Below, in pieces: positions 48,985 through 57,550 of a DNA stretch of 64,000 nt. Position 1 is the first letter of the stretch; each line of letters starts with the position of its first letter. Position numbers and translations under genes: made by a program. Source of the stretch: Paractinoplanes rishiriensis. GTDB lineage: Bacteria > Actinomycetota > Actinomycetes > Mycobacteriales > Micromonosporaceae. The notes under the pieces were generated by a model. It was not told the origin of the DNA and did not search any database. It saw only the letters and a program-made list of their open reading frames with translations. The stretch lies in assembly GCF_016862375.1 (NCBI RefSeq), contig NZ_BOMV01000011.1, positions 1 through 64,000 of the forward strand. Direction: 5' to 3'.

Positions 48985-49472
48985 CAAACGGCATATATCG
49001 CCTTTATCCCGCTCTGCGGAGTGGACGTTGTCGAGTTGCTGTTCGTCGATGACACGGGATCTACAAGATCTGCCCCCCGGCCGGCCGGGCGGGTCGCGGT
49101 CGGGGATTGGGTTGAGGGCGGAGTGGGACGCCACCCGGGACGACCGCCGGGGGCGCTCGAGCGCCGACGTCCGGCACGGCCGCTCTCGCGGGACGCCTCG
49201 CTGCCGGCGATCTCGCCCTCCCGGTGTCCAATCGCTGGCGGAGTGGCGTTCCCGGGGGAGTGCTGCTCCCGGGGGAGTGCTGCTCCCGGGGGAGTGCTGC
49301 TCCCGGCGGAGTGCTGTCCCTGGCGGAGCTCAGTTCCCTGGGGAGCGGTTCCCGGCGGAGTGCTGTCCCCAGCGGATGTGCCGATCTTGTCGATCTCGTG
49401 TCATCGACGAACAGCAACTCGACAACGTCCATTCCGCACGCCGGATATAGGCGGAATACGCCGCTTTTTGCG
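48985..49472. repeat. Long inverted repeat element (about 85-bp arms), no transposase
   Basis: The left arm (about 48985-49070) matches the reverse complement of the right arm (about 49383-49472). Within them 34 bp are identical: 49023-49056 against 49397-49430. The outer parts match with mismatches (for example CGGAGTGGACG against CGGAATGGACG). About 310 bp with minisatellites lie between and encode no protein. A third, diverged copy lies at 61803-61832. The form is MITE-like or a palindromic interspersed repeat. Confidence 0.8.
49254..49320. repeat. 17-bp tandem repeat GGGGGAGTGCTGCTCCC
   Basis: Three perfect units (49254-49270, 49271-49287, 49288-49304), then a degenerate unit to 49320 and further traces to about 49365. 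Each unit can itself pair GGGAG with CTCCC. It lies inside the inverted repeat element. Confidence 0.88.
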
Positions 49473-49495
49473 GCGATGAGGGGCGCTTGGCGGGC

Positions 49496-49560
49496 CGCCT
49501 GGCAGGGCGGCTGGCAGGGCGGCTGGCAGAGCGGCTGGCAGAGCGGCTGGCAGAAGGGGG
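49496..49560. repeat. 12-bp tandem repeat GGCAGGGCGGCT
   Basis: Units at 49501-49512 and 49513-49524 are identical; 49525-49536 and 49537-49548 read GGCAGAGCGGCT; a fifth, degenerate unit follows. It ends about 20 bp before the stop of the methyltransferase. Confidence 0.85.
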
Positions 49561-49581
49561 TGGACCGCCGGCGGCGGCGGG

Positions 49582-50370
49582 TCAGGGTTTGCGGGCTACT
49601 CCGCAGTACTGGTTGACGTCGGTGGTGGTGGTCTCGGGGGTGGGGCGCCAGCGGTTGCACGGGACCACGCCCGGGTCCAGCAGGTCGAGGCCGTCGAAGA
49701 ACTGGGTGATCTCGGCGGCGCTGCGGTATTTGATTTTGGGGGTGCCGTGTTCGTTCCAGAAGGCGACGATGTCGTCGGCCTCGGCGGTGTTGATGTCGCG
49801 GCAGCCGTGGGCTATGGCCAGGTAGCTGCCGGACGGGACGGCGTCGACCAGGGCACGGACCACCTCGCGGGCCGCGTCGTCGTCGAGGATGAAGTGCACG
49901 ATGCCCAGCAGGGTCAGGGCAACGGGCTGGGAGAGGTCGAGGGTTTCGCGGGCGCGCTCGAGGATCGTGGCCGGGTCGTTGAGGTCGGCCTGGATGTAGT
50001 CGGTGCGGCCCTCGGTGGTGCTGGTCAGCAGGGCGCGCGCGTGCACCAGCACCAGCGGGTCGTTGTCGACGTAAACGATCCTGGTGTCGGGGGCCGCCTC
50101 CTGGGCCACCTCGTGCGTGTTGTCGGCGGTCGGCAGGCCGGTGCCGATGTCGAGGATCTGGCGGATGCCCTGGTCGGCGACCAGGTGGCGGACCATGCGG
50201 CGGAGGAAGCCGCGGTCCTCACGGGCCAGCGCGATGATCGACGGCAGCCGCCTCGCGATCTCGTCGCCGGCGAAGCGGTCGGACTCGAAGTTGTCCTTGC
50301 CGCCTAGCCAGTAGTTCCACAGCCGGGCCGAGTGTGGGACGGCGGTGTTCAGGTCGGGTGTGTCGGTCAT
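49582..50370 (-). CDS. S-adenosyl methyltransferase, PF04672 (DUF574) type, second copy
   Basis: About 262 aa from ATG 50370 with GGAG 6 nt upstream. It is a paralogue of the gene at 8288-9052: RLWNYWLGGKDN, DIGTGLPTADNTHEV, IVYVDNDPLVLVHARALL and a tail ending in VARKP match closely. The SAM motif is complete. A TetR gene ends 36 bp upstream on the same strand. Substrate unknown. Confidence 0.9.
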   Translation of the reverse strand: MTDTPDLNTAVPHSARLWNYWLGGKDNFESDRFAGDEIARRLPSIIALAREDRGFLRRMVRHLVADQGIRQILDIGTGLPTADNTHEVAQEAAPDTRIVYVDNDPLVLVHARALLTSTTEGRTDYIQADLNDPATILERARETLDLSQPVALTLLGIVHFILDDDAAREVVRALVDAVPSGSYLAIAHGCRDINTAEADDIVAFWNEHGTPKIKYRSAAEITQFFDGLDLLDPGVVPCNRWRPTPETTTTDVNQYCGVARKP

Positions 50371-50406
50371 CCCCGGCTCCATTCGGTCCACAGTGGCCTG
50401 ACGTGA

Positions 50407-51030
50407 TCAACATGGTACGTCAGGCCGGTCCAACCGGTGACCGGTGAACCCGCGCGCGTAGCTCAGGATCAGTTCGACCGCCTCGGCCACGCCGATGGTC
50501 GGGTGCCGGGTGACGATCCGGCAGCCGTACGCGTCCTCGAGCGCCACCAGGTTGCGGGCGATGGTCAGCGCCGGGCCGGCCAGCGTGAACACCCCCTGGG
50601 CGGCGCCCGATTCGAGGATGGTCTGGTACATCGACACCTGCCGGTCGTACAGCGTCGTCAGCAGCGCCGCATAGACCCGGTTGCGCCCGGCCGCACCGCC
50701 CAACTCGCACAGCAGCCGCACGTCGGTGTCGTCGGGACCGTCCGGCAGCCCGGACCGGATCGTCACCACCAGCTTGCCGGCCGGGTCGGCCACCTCGGCG
50801 ACCCGGCGTACCCGGGCCTGGTAGAACCGCTCCAACCCGGCGTGGTGCGCGTCGAGCAGCAGGTCCTGGAGGTCGGAGTAGTGGTAGAGCACCGCACCCG
50901 AGGTGAGGCCGGCCTCGGCGGCCACCTGCTTGATCTGCACGCCGTCGGTGCCGTGCAGCACCATGGCGCGGCGGGCTGCCTCGATGAGGTCCTGCTGCCG
51001 GTCGGCGCGGCGTTTGCGGGGTGTGGTCAA
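50407..51030 (-). CDS. TetR family transcriptional regulator
   Basis: About 207 aa from TTG 51030, which has AGGA 7 nt upstream; a TTG at 51069 is the alternative. HTH at about 8-55 (DLIEAARRAMVLHGTDGVQIKQVAAEAGLTSGAVLYHYSDLQDLLLDA). The ligand domain is of the normal TetR type. It is divergent from a class I methyltransferase 98 bp away and upstream of the PF04672 methyltransferase, either of which it may control. Confidence 0.88.
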   Translation of the reverse strand: MTTPRKRRADRQQDLIEAARRAMVLHGTDGVQIKQVAAEAGLTSGAVLYHYSDLQDLLLDAHHAGLERFYQARVRRVAEVADPAGKLVVTIRSGLPDGPDDTDVRLLCELGGAAGRNRVYAALLTTLYDRQVSMYQTILESGAAQGVFTLAGPALTIARNLVALEDAYGCRIVTRHPTIGVAEAVELILSYARGFTGHRLDRPDVPC

Positions 51031-51128
51031 CGATGCGTCCTGCCTGACGGTTGGCGGAGCTTGCCGCAACCCTACTCGCGACCGGTTGGCCGGTTACGAG
51101 CCGCCGAGTAAGTGGGAGACTACCGATT

Positions 51129-51944
51129 GTGAATGCCTTCCGAACTTTCGAGGAGGCCGGTTGGCGGCATCTGGCGGCCGCGTACGACCGCATGATCGGC
51201 CACATCACCGGCCGGGTGGCCGGGCCGTTGCTGGACGCGGCCCGGGTGACCACCGGAACCAGAATGCTCGACCTGGCCTGCGGCCCGGGTTACGCGGCCG
51301 CCGCCGCCGCCCGCCGGGGCGCGGTGCCGGTCGGCGTGGACCTCTCGCCCGCCATGGTGGCCCTGGCCCGGTATAGGCATCCGGGCCTCGACTTCCGTGA
51401 GGCGAGCGCCGAGGCCCTGCCGTTCGCGTCGTCCCGCTTCGACGCCGTGGTCGGCAACTTCGTCCTGCCGCACCTGTCCGAACCCGAGGTGGTGGTGGGG
51501 GAGTGCGTCCGGGTCCTGAAGCCCGGCGGCCGGCTCGCGCTGTCCGCCTGGGACCGGCCGGAGCGGGCGCGCTTCGTCGGCGTGCTTGTGGAGGCGATCG
51601 CGGAGGTCGGACCGCCACCGCCGGCGGACCTGCCCGACGGGCCGCCCTTCTTCCGGTATGCGGACACCGGCGAGATTGGCACATTGTTAACCGGAGCTGG
51701 GCTGGCCGACGTCACGGTCACCACGATGGCGTTCGAGCACCACCTGGCGAGCGCCGACGAGTTGTGGGACGGCCTGCTCGACGGAACCGTCCGGACCTCG
51801 GCTTTGGTGGCCGGGCAGAGCGCCGAGACCCGGGACATGATCAGGGCCTCGTTCAATCGGCGGCTGGCACCGTACACTCGCCCGGACGGACTCGTGATGC
51901 CCGTCTCAGTGGTGCTTGCCCGCGGAACGACGCCACGATCTTGA
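51129..51944 (+). CDS. Class I SAM-dependent methyltransferase (UbiE/small-molecule type)
   Basis: About 271 aa from GTG 51129. Motif I is MLDLACGPGYAAAAAARRGA, followed by VGVDLSPAMV, ASAEALPFASSRFDAVVGNFVLPH and VLKPGGRLALSAW, a textbook Methyltransf_11 protein. The C-terminal part (from about 200) is a substrate lid. The start was chosen because upstream codons run into the divergent TetR region. Substrate unknown. Confidence 0.9.
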   Translation: MNAFRTFEEAGWRHLAAAYDRMIGHITGRVAGPLLDAARVTTGTRMLDLACGPGYAAAAAARRGAVPVGVDLSPAMVALARYRHPGLDFREASAEALPFASSRFDAVVGNFVLPHLSEPEVVVGECVRVLKPGGRLALSAWDRPERARFVGVLVEAIAEVGPPPPADLPDGPPFFRYADTGEIGTLLTGAGLADVTVTTMAFEHHLASADELWDGLLDGTVRTSALVAGQSAETRDMIRASFNRRLAPYTRPDGLVMPVSVVLARGTTPRS

Positions 51945-52071
51945 AACATCGCCGTTTCACCCCTGATACTCCTAGCATGCGGGAATGCGACGATATTCTT
52001 CGATCCGACGCATGCCCGCCTTACGTATCCCGTAGTGCTGGGCCAGGTAACCCGGTGAGCGGAGGTGTTCG

Positions 52072-53514
52072 GTGACCGACCAGTTCGACAGGTCGTCGTC
52101 CGCGCAGAGACGCGCGAACGTCGCGAGGCGCCTGTTGGGCCAGAGTGGGTCCGAGACACCGGCCGACACCGGCGATCCGGGCATCCCGGCCAGTGGTAAC
52201 GCGCCCTCGCTGCCGGTCAGCAAATACCCGCCGGGCACACCCATCGGCCAGGTGCCGCCGAGCGCCCCGCCCAGCGGCTCGCGGCTGGTGAGCAAGGAGG
52301 CCGCCGGGCTTCCGCCGGCTGATCCGGCCGGCGGTCCACGCCCGCCGGCCGGCACCACGTCGGCTTCCGGCCGGCCCACCGTCGCGATGCCGTCGTCGAT
52401 GCGCAAGCAGCCGCAGCAGCCGGCGTTGCCGCCCAGCTCGCTCGGCCTGCCGTCGGCGGGCCTGCCGCCGGCCGTCGGGATCCCGTCCGCGGGCATGCCG
52501 CCGGCCGACGTCCCGGCCGCCGGCCCGCCGGCGGCGAACTGGCCGCCGGTCCGCAGCTACGCCAACGAGCCCACCGACCAGTTGCCGCTGGTGCCGACCT
52601 CGGTGGCGGCCCGGTCCGAGGCCGCCGAGCCGCCGCGCAGCCTGCTCGGCAAGCGGCCGCCGCCGCCGCGGGTGGCCGGCCGGGCCGTGCTGGTCTACGA
52701 GCCGCAGGTCAAGAAGCCGTGGCGGCTGTGGGTGTTCACCGCCGTGCTGGTCTCGCTCACCGTGGGCGTGGTGCTCGGGCAGGCCGAGGCCTACCAGCCG
52801 GCCACGAACCGGTCGTCGGCCGGCACGGTGGGCGTGGTGCCGCCGCCCGTGCAGCCGTCCGACGTGGTGCAGACCGCCCCGGTGGCGGGCCCGCCACCGG
52901 CCCTGATCAGCGCGCCGCTCGGCCAGGTCAAGACCCGGCAGCTCGAGGTCACCGGCAACGCCGCGATGCTGCGCTTCCGCACCGCCGACCTCGGTGACGT
53001 GCTGTTCAACATCTCCGGCCTGGACGCGTCCACCAACCCGGCGGTGACCGACACCAAGGGCGGCACCACGCTGACCATCACGCCGACCGGTGCGCCCGGC
53101 ACGGTGGGTGCCGAGGTCGTGCTGAGCACCAAGGTGGCGTGGACGGTGAAGCTCACGGCCGGCACCACCGAGCTCGACCTCGACGCGCGGGCCGGCGGCA
53201 TCGCGGCGCTGGACATCGCCGGCGGGGCCGCCCGCTCGGTGCTGCAACTGCCCAAGCCGAAGGGCACCGTGCCGCTGACCGTGGCCGGCACGATGGGCGA
53301 GCTCACCGTGCGCACCGAGGCCGGCGCGCCGGTCCGGGTCCGGCTCGGCAAGGGCGCCGCGACCGCCACCGTGGCCGGCAAGACGACCACGGCGGTCAAG
53401 GCCGGCAGCACCCTCACCGAGCCCGGCTGGCGGTCGGCCAGGACCCGCTACGACGTCCGGACCACCGGCGACGTGACCACCCTGATCGTCGACCGGCTGG
53501 TCAACGCCCGGTAA
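52072..53514 (+). CDS. Large membrane-anchored protein with disordered Pro-rich N-terminus and outer beta-domain
   Basis: Protein of 480 aa from GTG 52072, preceded by GGAGG. Residues 1-215 are Pro/Ala/Gly/Ser-rich and disordered (LPSAGLPPAVGIPSAGMPPADVPAAG), inside the cell. One membrane helix is at about 222-242 (LWVFTAVLVSLTVGVVLGQA). The outer C-terminal part (300-480) is beta-rich with repeated Thr/Val strands, like DUF4097-type or adhesin solenoids. No family is certain. An 18-bp duplication spans its stop (53495-53533). Confidence 0.75.
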   Translation: MTDQFDRSSSAQRRANVARRLLGQSGSETPADTGDPGIPASGNAPSLPVSKYPPGTPIGQVPPSAPPSGSRLVSKEAAGLPPADPAGGPRPPAGTTSASGRPTVAMPSSMRKQPQQPALPPSSLGLPSAGLPPAVGIPSAGMPPADVPAAGPPAANWPPVRSYANEPTDQLPLVPTSVAARSEAAEPPRSLLGKRPPPPRVAGRAVLVYEPQVKKPWRLWVFTAVLVSLTVGVVLGQAEAYQPATNRSSAGTVGVVPPPVQPSDVVQTAPVAGPPPALISAPLGQVKTRQLEVTGNAAMLRFRTADLGDVLFNISGLDASTNPAVTDTKGGTTLTITPTGAPGTVGAEVVLSTKVAWTVKLTAGTTELDLDARAGGIAALDIAGGAARSVLQLPKPKGTVPLTVAGTMGELTVRTEAGAPVRVRLGKGAATATVAGKTTTAVKAGSTLTEPGWRSARTRYDVRTTGDVTTLIVDRLVNAR

Positions 53515-53533
53515 AGGCTGGTCAACGCCCGGT
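53495..53533. repeat. 18-bp direct repeat across two convergent stops
   Basis: GGCTGGTCAACGCCCGGT at 53495-53512 and again at 53516-53533. The first copy ends at the stop of the membrane protein; the second contains the stop of the flavoprotein on the other strand. A 21-bp tandem duplication is the simplest explanation. Confidence 0.9.
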
Positions 53534-54574
53534 GAAGCGGGCCACCGACAGCGCCTCGGGGACGGCCTCGCCACGCACCGAGGCGGCCGTCACCCGGGCC
53601 AGTTCGGGCGCGATCTGAATGCCGTACCCGCCTTGGCCGGCGATCCACCACAGGCCCGGCGCCGCCGGGTCGGGCCCGGCCACCGGGATCCGGTCCGGCG
53701 CGAACGTGCGCAGGCCGGCCCACGCGGTCTGCACCGAGCGCAGGCCGAGTGTGGTGGCCCGGTTGACCCGGTCGAGCGCCAGCGCCACGTCCAGGTCGTC
53801 GGCGCGGGCGTCGCACGGCTCGCTGGGCGTCTCGTCGGCCGGCGAGACCAGCACGCCGGCGCCCTCCGGCCGGAAGTAGAACGTCTCGCCGACGTCGGCC
53901 ACGATCGGCCAGGACCGGTCCACGCCGGTCGCCCGGGCCACCGCGGCGGTGCGGCGCAGCGGCCGCAGACCGAGCGGCGGCGCGCCGAGGGCCGCCGCGA
54001 CCCGGTCGGCCCAGGCACCGGCCGCGTTGACCACCACGGCCGCCGATACCGGTCCGGCGGCGGTGTCCAGGAGCCAGCGGTCACCGTCGCGCCGTCCGCC
54101 GCGTACGGCCGCATTTAAAAAGATCTCCGCGCCGGAGCGGCGGCAGGAGCCCAGGTAATGCTGATGCAGGCCGAGGACGTCGATCTCCAGCGCGCCCGGC
54201 TCGAGCAGCGCGGCCGCGCACCAGCCCGGACGCAGCACCGGGCAGTGCTCCGCGGCATCCACCGGTATCAGTGCCGAGCCGGCCAGCGCCTCCAGCCGGT
54301 CGAACTGCGCGGGCGGCGCCACCCAGAGCAGCGGGCGCGGGGTCAGCAGTGGACCGGCCGCGTCGAACACCGCCCGGCTCGCCACCGTGAGGGCGCGCAC
54401 CGGCGGGCCGCCGTAGCTCTCCAGGAACATGGCGGCCGACCGCCCGGTGGTGTGGTAAGCGGGTTGGCTCTCCTGCTCCAGCAGCACCACCGCGTGGTCG
54501 CCGGCCAGTTCCGCCGCCACCGACACCCCGGCGATCCCGGCCCCGATCACGGCCACGTCCGCTTCGATCCGCAT
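53522..54574 (-). CDS. FAD-dependent oxidoreductase, DAO/glycine oxidase-like
   Basis: Protein of 350 aa. Rossmann ADP-binding VIGAGIAGVSVAAEL at 9-23, then YHTTGRSAAMF (FAD contact). The substrate half carries VVVNAAGAWADRVAA and GQGGYGIQIAPELARVTA, which fit D-amino-acid dehydrogenase or glycine-oxidase-type DAO proteins. It is probably cytosolic. It is divergent from the secreted tripeptidase 63 bp away. Substrate unknown. Confidence 0.9.
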   Translation of the reverse strand: MRIEADVAVIGAGIAGVSVAAELAGDHAVVLLEQESQPAYHTTGRSAAMFLESYGGPPVRALTVASRAVFDAAGPLLTPRPLLWVAPPAQFDRLEALAGSALIPVDAAEHCPVLRPGWCAAALLEPGALEIDVLGLHQHYLGSCRRSGAEIFLNAAVRGGRRDGDRWLLDTAAGPVSAAVVVNAAGAWADRVAAALGAPPLGLRPLRRTAAVARATGVDRSWPIVADVGETFYFRPEGAGVLVSPADETPSEPCDARADDLDVALALDRVNRATTLGLRSVQTAWAGLRTFAPDRIPVAGPDPAAPGLWWIAGQGGYGIQIAPELARVTAASVRGEAVPEALSVARFTGR

Positions 54575-54637
54575 GCCTGCATTGTGGCGCAGTTGATCTA
54601 TGAGTGACGGTTGTCGATGGATGCAAGGATGAGCCGC

Positions 54638-56197
54638 ATGACCGATTCCACAGCGCCACCACGCCGGTTCGCCGTACGCTCCGGCGTCGCACTTGCGGTA
54701 CTGGTCACCGCCGCGGTCGCCGTTCCGGGAACGGCCGCCGCCTCATCCCGTGCCCGCCCGGTCAGCTGGGCGGCCTGCACCGAGACGCCGCTGCTCGGCT
54801 ACGACTGCGCCACCTACGAGGTGCCGCTCGACCACGACAAGCCGCGCGGCGCCACCACCACCATCGCGCTGGCCCGCCGCCCGGCCGCCGACCAGGCCGG
54901 CAAGATCGGCACGATCTTCGTGAACCCGGGTGGTCCGGGTGGCCCGGGCCGTGGCCTGGTCCGGTCGAACGGGATCGTGGCGCCCGAGGTGCTGGCCCGC
55001 TTCGACCTGGTCGGGTTCGACCCGCGGGGCATCGGAGCGAGCGACCCGATCCAGTGCTTCCCGACCGACGCCGAGGCCGAGGCGGTCCTGTCCGGGATCC
55101 GCGGCGTACCGCTGACCGAGGCGGAGATCGACGCCACGCTCGCGGCCAACGTCGCGCACACCGAGGCGTGCAAGGCCAACGCCGGCCCGCTGCTGACCCA
55201 CATGAGCACGCTGAACGTCGCCAAGGACCTCGACCTGCTGCGCCAGGCGGTGGGCGACGACAAGCTCACCTACATCGGCTATTCGTACGGCACGCTGATC
55301 GGCGCCACGTACGTCAACCTGTTCCCGCGCCGGGTGCGCGCCGTCGTGCTGGACGGCAACGTCGACCCCGACCAGCGCACCAACCGCCGCCTGGTCAACA
55401 AGTTCGAACGGGCCGGCGGCTTCGAGATCGCGCTGGCCGGCTTCCTGCGCGAGTGCGACGCGGCGGGGGCGCACTGTGTGTTCGGGCCGGACTCGCGGAC
55501 CAAGTTCGACGCGATCCGCGAGCGGTTCCGGCAGGGTCCCGTGGAGGTGCCCGGCATCGGCACGGCCACCCTCGACGACTTCACCGGCTTCGTCATCGAC
55601 GTGATGTACGACCTGGAGGCGTTCCCGGAGGCGGCGCAGATCCTGCAGCTGTTGCACGAGACCATCACCGGCACGCCGAGCACGCTGAAGGCCGGTGGGC
55701 CGGCCTTGCCGAAGCAGGCAACGGGCCGGCTGTGGAGCCGGGACGGGGACGCGTACGCGTTCAACGGCTTCGACGCCGGCCGCGCGGTGAACTGTGCCGA
55801 CGCGCCGCTGCCGCGCAACCCGGAGCTGTACCCGGGCTTCGCCGTGGCGTTCGAGAAGGCGCACCGCACCTACGGCCGGGCCGAGGCGTTCAGCGAGGTC
55901 GGCTGCGCCACCTGGCCGCGGGTGCAGGAACGCTACAACGGCCCGTGGGACCGTAAGACGTCGCAGACGGTCCTGGTGGTCAACCCGACCTACGACCCGG
56001 CGACCCGGTACGACTTCGCCGTGCGGATGACCCGCCAGCTCGGTAACGCCCGGCTGCTGACGCTCGACGGCTTCGGCCACACCAGCAGCAACAGCACGTG
56101 CATCACCAACTGGTACACCCGCTACGTGCTGCACGGTGAGGTGCCGCCGGTGGGCACCCGGTGCGGCCAGGACCGGCCGCCGTTCCCGCCGGCCTGA
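54638..56197 (+). CDS. Secreted alpha/beta hydrolase, tripeptidyl aminopeptidase type
   Basis: About 519 aa from ATG 54638, with AAGGA 8 nt upstream. Signal peptide about 1-35. Alpha/beta-hydrolase core with oxyanion IFVNPGGPGGPG, nucleophile Ser in GYSYGT, catalytic Asp in NPTYDPATRYDFA and His in LDGFGHTSS. The C-terminal TAP domain has Cys residues (SNSTCITNWYTRYVLHG). The family (SlpD/SlpE, TAP) removes tripeptides from protein N-termini outside the cell. It ends at a strong hairpin shared with the convergent subtilase. Confidence 0.92.
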   Translation: MTDSTAPPRRFAVRSGVALAVLVTAAVAVPGTAAASSRARPVSWAACTETPLLGYDCATYEVPLDHDKPRGATTTIALARRPAADQAGKIGTIFVNPGGPGGPGRGLVRSNGIVAPEVLARFDLVGFDPRGIGASDPIQCFPTDAEAEAVLSGIRGVPLTEAEIDATLAANVAHTEACKANAGPLLTHMSTLNVAKDLDLLRQAVGDDKLTYIGYSYGTLIGATYVNLFPRRVRAVVLDGNVDPDQRTNRRLVNKFERAGGFEIALAGFLRECDAAGAHCVFGPDSRTKFDAIRERFRQGPVEVPGIGTATLDDFTGFVIDVMYDLEAFPEAAQILQLLHETITGTPSTLKAGGPALPKQATGRLWSRDGDAYAFNGFDAGRAVNCADAPLPRNPELYPGFAVAFEKAHRTYGRAEAFSEVGCATWPRVQERYNGPWDRKTSQTVLVVNPTYDPATRYDFAVRMTRQLGNARLLTLDGFGHTSSNSTCITNWYTRYVLHGEVPPVGTRCGQDRPPFPPA

Positions 56198-56205
56198 CGG
56201 CACAT

Positions 56206-56242
56206 CTCGGCGGCGGGTCCCCAGTCAGGACCCGCCGCCGAG
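56206..56242. terminator. Strong bidirectional terminator hairpin
   Basis: CTCGGCGGCGGGTCC (56206-56220) pairs perfectly with GGACCCGCCGCCGAG (56228-56242) around a 7-nt loop, between convergent stops at 56197 and 56251. Confidence 0.88.
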
Positions 56243-56250
56243 GCCCGGAT

Positions 56251-57432
56251 TCAGTTGACGACCTGCAGCAGCAGGTTGGGCGAGTTGGTGCCGGGGTTGG
56301 TCACCTTGCCGCTGACCGCGGTGGTGGTCAGCGACGTCGCCACCTGTGCCGGAGTGAGCTCCGGGTCGGCCTCGAGAAGCAGCGCGGCCACGCCGGCCAC
56401 GTGCGGTGCGGCCATCGACGTACCGCTGATCGTGGCCGTGGCGGTGCCGCTGGTGTACCAGGCCGACGTGATCGACGACCCGGGCGCGAAGATGTCCAGG
56501 CAGCTGCCGTGGTTCGAGTACGTGGCCTTCGCGTCGGTCCGGGTGGTGGCGCCGACGGTGACCGCCGCGGCGACCCGGGCGGGGGAGGAGTTGCACGCGT
56601 TCGCGTTGCTGTTGCCGGCCGCCACGCTGTAGGTGATGCCGGCCGCGATCGAGTTGCTGACCGCGGTGTCGATGCTGCTGCTGGCGCCGCCGCCGAGGCT
56701 CATGTTGGCCACCGCGGGCTTCACGGCGTTCTGGGTGACCCAGTTGATGCCGTTCAGGACGCCGACCGTGGTGCCCTCGCCCGCGCAGTTCAGCACCCGG
56801 ACGCCGACCAGCTTGACCGCCTTGGCGACCCCGTACGTGCTGCCGCCGACCGTGCCCGCCACGTGCGTGCCGTGGCCGTTGCAGTCGGTGGCGTTGCTGT
56901 CGTTGTCGACGAAGTCGTAGCCGCTGACCGCCCGGCCGCCGAACTGGCTGTGCGTGGTCAGCACGCCGGTGTCGATGATGTACGCGGTAACCTCGCCCGC
57001 GGTGTTCGGGTACGTGTAGGTGGTGCTCAGCGGCAGGCTCGGCTGGTCCAGCCGGTCCAGGCCCCAGGTCGCGCCGGCCTGGGTGTCCGCGGTCCGGAAC
57101 ACCTGGTTCTGCTCGACGTACTCGACCGCCGGGTCGGCGGCCAGCCGCTCGGCCGCGGCCTCCGAGATCCGGGCCTCGAAGCCGCCGCGCAGGGTGTTCG
57201 CGTAGACACCGCGAACCACACCGCCGTACTTGCCGGCGACCTTGGAGGCGCGGGTGTCGACCGTGGACAGCGTGCCGTCCTTCAGCACGACGATGTAGCT
57301 GCCGGGCACCGCGTTAGGTGAGTCGGCGTGCCGGATCTCGCCCGTGCTGTCCTCGGCGATCGCCGGTGCGGCCAGGGCCACGAGGGCGCCGGCCATCAGT
57401 GCGGCGACGCCCACGCTCTTGCGGATTTTCAC
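56251..57432 (-). CDS. Secreted subtilisin-like serine protease (S8, proteinase K type)
   Basis: About 393 aa from GTG 57432, with AGGGG just upstream. Signal peptide 1-26, inhibitor I9 propeptide about 44-112, then the catalytic domain. The triad is D154 in IIDTG, H187 in NGHGTHVAG and S339 in SGTSMAAPH. The Cys pattern resembles aqualysin/proteinase K. It is made as a zymogen and acts outside the cell. It stands beside a tripeptidase, so the pair may work together on proteins. Confidence 0.95.
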   Translation of the reverse strand: MKIRKSVGVAALMAGALVALAAPAIAEDSTGEIRHADSPNAVPGSYIVVLKDGTLSTVDTRASKVAGKYGGVVRGVYANTLRGGFEARISEAAAERLAADPAVEYVEQNQVFRTADTQAGATWGLDRLDQPSLPLSTTYTYPNTAGEVTAYIIDTGVLTTHSQFGGRAVSGYDFVDNDSNATDCNGHGTHVAGTVGGSTYGVAKAVKLVGVRVLNCAGEGTTVGVLNGINWVTQNAVKPAVANMSLGGGASSSIDTAVSNSIAAGITYSVAAGNSNANACNSSPARVAAAVTVGATTRTDAKATYSNHGSCLDIFAPGSSITSAWYTSGTATATISGTSMAAPHVAGVAALLLEADPELTPAQVATSLTTTAVSGKVTNPGTNSPNLLLQVVN

Positions 57433-57550
57433 GTCCCCTTGTCCTCTCGATCGATGGGGATGAAAGCCGCCCCCCGACGGCCGGACAAGCTGTTCGAAGG
57501 TGCCGTCGCGCTCGTGTCGGTGGCGCACGAGCGCGACGGCGGTGTAACCA

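Noticed and set aside
49254..49320. Repeats with hairpin potential as CRISPR or attC-like sites
   Set aside because: No spacers, no cas or integrase genes; units are simple 17-bp tandem copies.
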